NCBI GenBank assembly: GCA_013215295.1 | Contig: JABSOZ010000023.1 | Span: 1 to 64,000, forward strand | Reading direction: 5' to 3' | Source of the DNA: Colwellia sp. | Lineage (GTDB): Bacteria; Pseudomonadota; Gammaproteobacteria; Enterobacterales; Alteromonadaceae | DNA: 64,000 bases | In this document: positions 62,768 through 64,000 of the stretch, piece by piece | Position numbering within the stretch: the stretch's first letter is position 1 | Layout: each line of letters starts with the position of its first letter | Program-made: the position numbers and the translations under genes | Notes under the pieces: model-generated | The model's database searches: none | Told to the model about the DNA's origin: nothing | Seen by the model: the letters and a program-made list of their open reading frames with translations, nothing else

Positions 62768-64000
62768 ATGAATTTGATAGAAAAACTTGCCGATTTAGTT
62801 GGCTTTCACCGTAGTTACACTGACAGTTATGGTAATCAAGTACACGCAAATGAAAGTGCTAGACATAGCTTACTCATCGCGATGGGTTATGATCTGAGTA
62901 ATGAAGATACTATCAACGCAAGTATTACGGCATTACAAGAAAATACTTGGCGTAAAATGTTACCTGCAGTTCATATTGCAAAACTTGAAGATAATGAGCA
63001 CCGAGTTATCGTTAGCTTAGCGGTTACTGAGTGTTCTAACATTTCTTGGGCAATAATAACTGAACAAGGCGAAACGTTAACGGGTGAAGTGCTTTTAAAC
63101 GAACTTCACGTTCACGATGAACGTTATTTATCTGCTGTAAAACATCAAAAATTCATTTTAACACTGCCGACGCTACCTCAAGGTTATCATGAGCTTTCAA
63201 TTTGTTATGATCAAAACAAAGAAAACTGTCACCTGATTTACGCGCCCAAAACCTGCTATAGCCCTCAAGAAGCATCAACAGATAAAATGTGGGGTTATGC
63301 TGCACAATTGTATTCCCTTAAAAGTGAACAAAACTGGGGCATGGGTGACTTTGGTGATTTAAAGTCGTTGGTTAAAAAGTCTGCCGAGCAAGGTGCTTCT
63401 GCGATTGGATTAAATCCTCTTCACCCTTTGTATCAAAACAATCCTGCACACCGCAGCCCTTATTCACCGACAAGTCGTTGTTTTCTTAATAGCTTGTATA
63501 TTGATGTGACACAAGTTCCCAATTTTGGAACATGTAAAGCAGCTCAACAGCGATTTAACAGTGATGAATTTCAAGCCAAAATGACCTTCGCTCGAAATAC
63601 TGAACTGATTGATTACCCTGCCGTTGCTGATGTTAAATTTGAAATTATTGAAATACTATTTGAAAACTTTTTGACTGAAAATAGAGGTAAAAAAGTTAGC
63701 TCATCATACCAAGAGTTTCTTGATTTCAAAGTAGAGCAAGGTGATGACTTACACCTATTAACAACATTTGACGCTTTATATGAACATTTTAGAAAAACAG
63801 ATTTTAATGCTTTTGGTTGGAAAATGTGGCCAGAAGAATTTCAAAGTCCACATTCTCAGCAAGTATCTGAATTTCAAAATAAAGCGTCAAAACGAATAGA
63901 TTACTTTGCCTTTTTACAGTGGCTCGCGCATCGCCAATTGACTGATGTTGCCGCTACCGCTCAAACATCAGGTATGCCAGTTGGTTTGTATCTTGACCTT
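62768..64000 (+). CDS. malQ: 4-alpha-glucanotransferase MalQ, cut by window end
   Basis: The ATG at 62768 opens a frame that stays open to the window edge (411 codons), so the gene is partial at its 3' end. The N-terminal 130 residues form a lead-in beta domain. The GH77 catalytic part begins WGYAAQLYSLKSEQNWGMGDFGDL, followed by NPLHPLYQNN and SPYSPTSRCFLN, which are family signatures. It transfers glucan segments between maltodextrins and releases glucose. It is the fourth gene of the operon, 103 bp after glgX; the gap holds no hairpin with a T run. Family length is about 700, so some 300 residues lie beyond the window. Confidence 0.93.
   Translation, partial: MNLIEKLADLVGFHRSYTDSYGNQVHANESARHSLLIAMGYDLSNEDTINASITALQENTWRKMLPAVHIAKLEDNEHRVIVSLAVTECSNISWAIITEQGETLTGEVLLNELHVHDERYLSAVKHQKFILTLPTLPQGYHELSICYDQNKENCHLIYAPKTCYSPQEASTDKMWGYAAQLYSLKSEQNWGMGDFGDLKSLVKKSAEQGASAIGLNPLHPLYQNNPAHRSPYSPTSRCFLNSLYIDVTQVPNFGTCKAAQQRFNSDEFQAKMTFARNTELIDYPAVADVKFEIIEILFENFLTENRGKKVSSSYQEFLDFKVEQGDDLHLLTTFDALYEHFRKTDFNAFGWKMWPEEFQSPHSQQVSEFQNKASKRIDYFAFLQWLAHRQLTDVAATAQTSGMPVGLYLDL

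Overview
The window is AT-rich chromosomal DNA from a gammaproteobacterium. Its gene content points to a marine member of the Alteromonadales, with Colwellia or Thalassotalea relatives most likely. That placement is an inference from family content (rlmKL-glutaredoxin-uup-DUF3466 order, several LytS/LytTR systems, SigZ, DUF3750, a glycogen phosphorylase/branching/debranching cluster); no 16S rRNA gene is present.

Layout. 1-1250: an integron integrase (intI) behind a perfect LexA half-site pair; its cassette side would lie to the left of the window. 1500-10760 (minus strand): a LytTR two-component pair, hinT, bluB, a DUF3466 surface protein, then rlmKL-grx-uup. 11107-11350: initiator tRNA followed by two decayed copies of its 3' end. 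11418-24135: two further LytS/LytTR pairs, paralogous to each other, around an ABC exporter whose permease carries a peptidase-like domain, a PPP-type phosphatase, an unknown exported protein and a succinate-semialdehyde dehydrogenase. A 176-bp element with terminal inverted repeats sits between the kinase and regulator of the first of these pairs. 24314-29548: an unknown gene, a 2OG-Fe(II) oxygenase, a GFA protein, a very large PilZ protein and a DUF3750 lipoprotein. 29700-34470: an ECF sigma/anti-sigma operon with PDZ, Sel1 and lipoprotein genes, preceded by a second, vestigial copy of the sigma promoter and first codons. 34621-46813: accessory genes (CadC-like regulator, esterase, ArsH, SigZ, YafY-type regulator beside a truncated MFS start, hydrolase, MATE pump with LysR regulator, pseudouridine synthase). 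46829-52180: debris zone with an IS5-family transposase relic, a very large hybrid kinase whose C-terminal HPt-like domain lacks the phosphorylated histidine, a recombinase relic, and tandem decayed copies of the tRNA-Ser 3' end with their own terminators. 52271-64000: a maltose/glycogen region with an MFS transporter, a LacI regulator, and glgP-glgB-glgX-malQ (malQ is cut by the window end).

How genes work together. The LacI-type regulator probably controls both the transporter and the glg operon, because one 19-bp module (ATACGTATGTARTTTRTTG) lies at the same distance upstream of the predicted -35 in both promoters. The LytTR systems probably recognise TGACRAA-like 9-bp direct repeats spaced by 12 bp, seen before one kinase gene and before the ABC exporter. 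The two tRNA genes share one promoter design with a GC-rich discriminator, as expected for growth-rate control. The two tRNA loci also share rtT-like 3'-end repeats, which is the most unusual structural pattern in the window.
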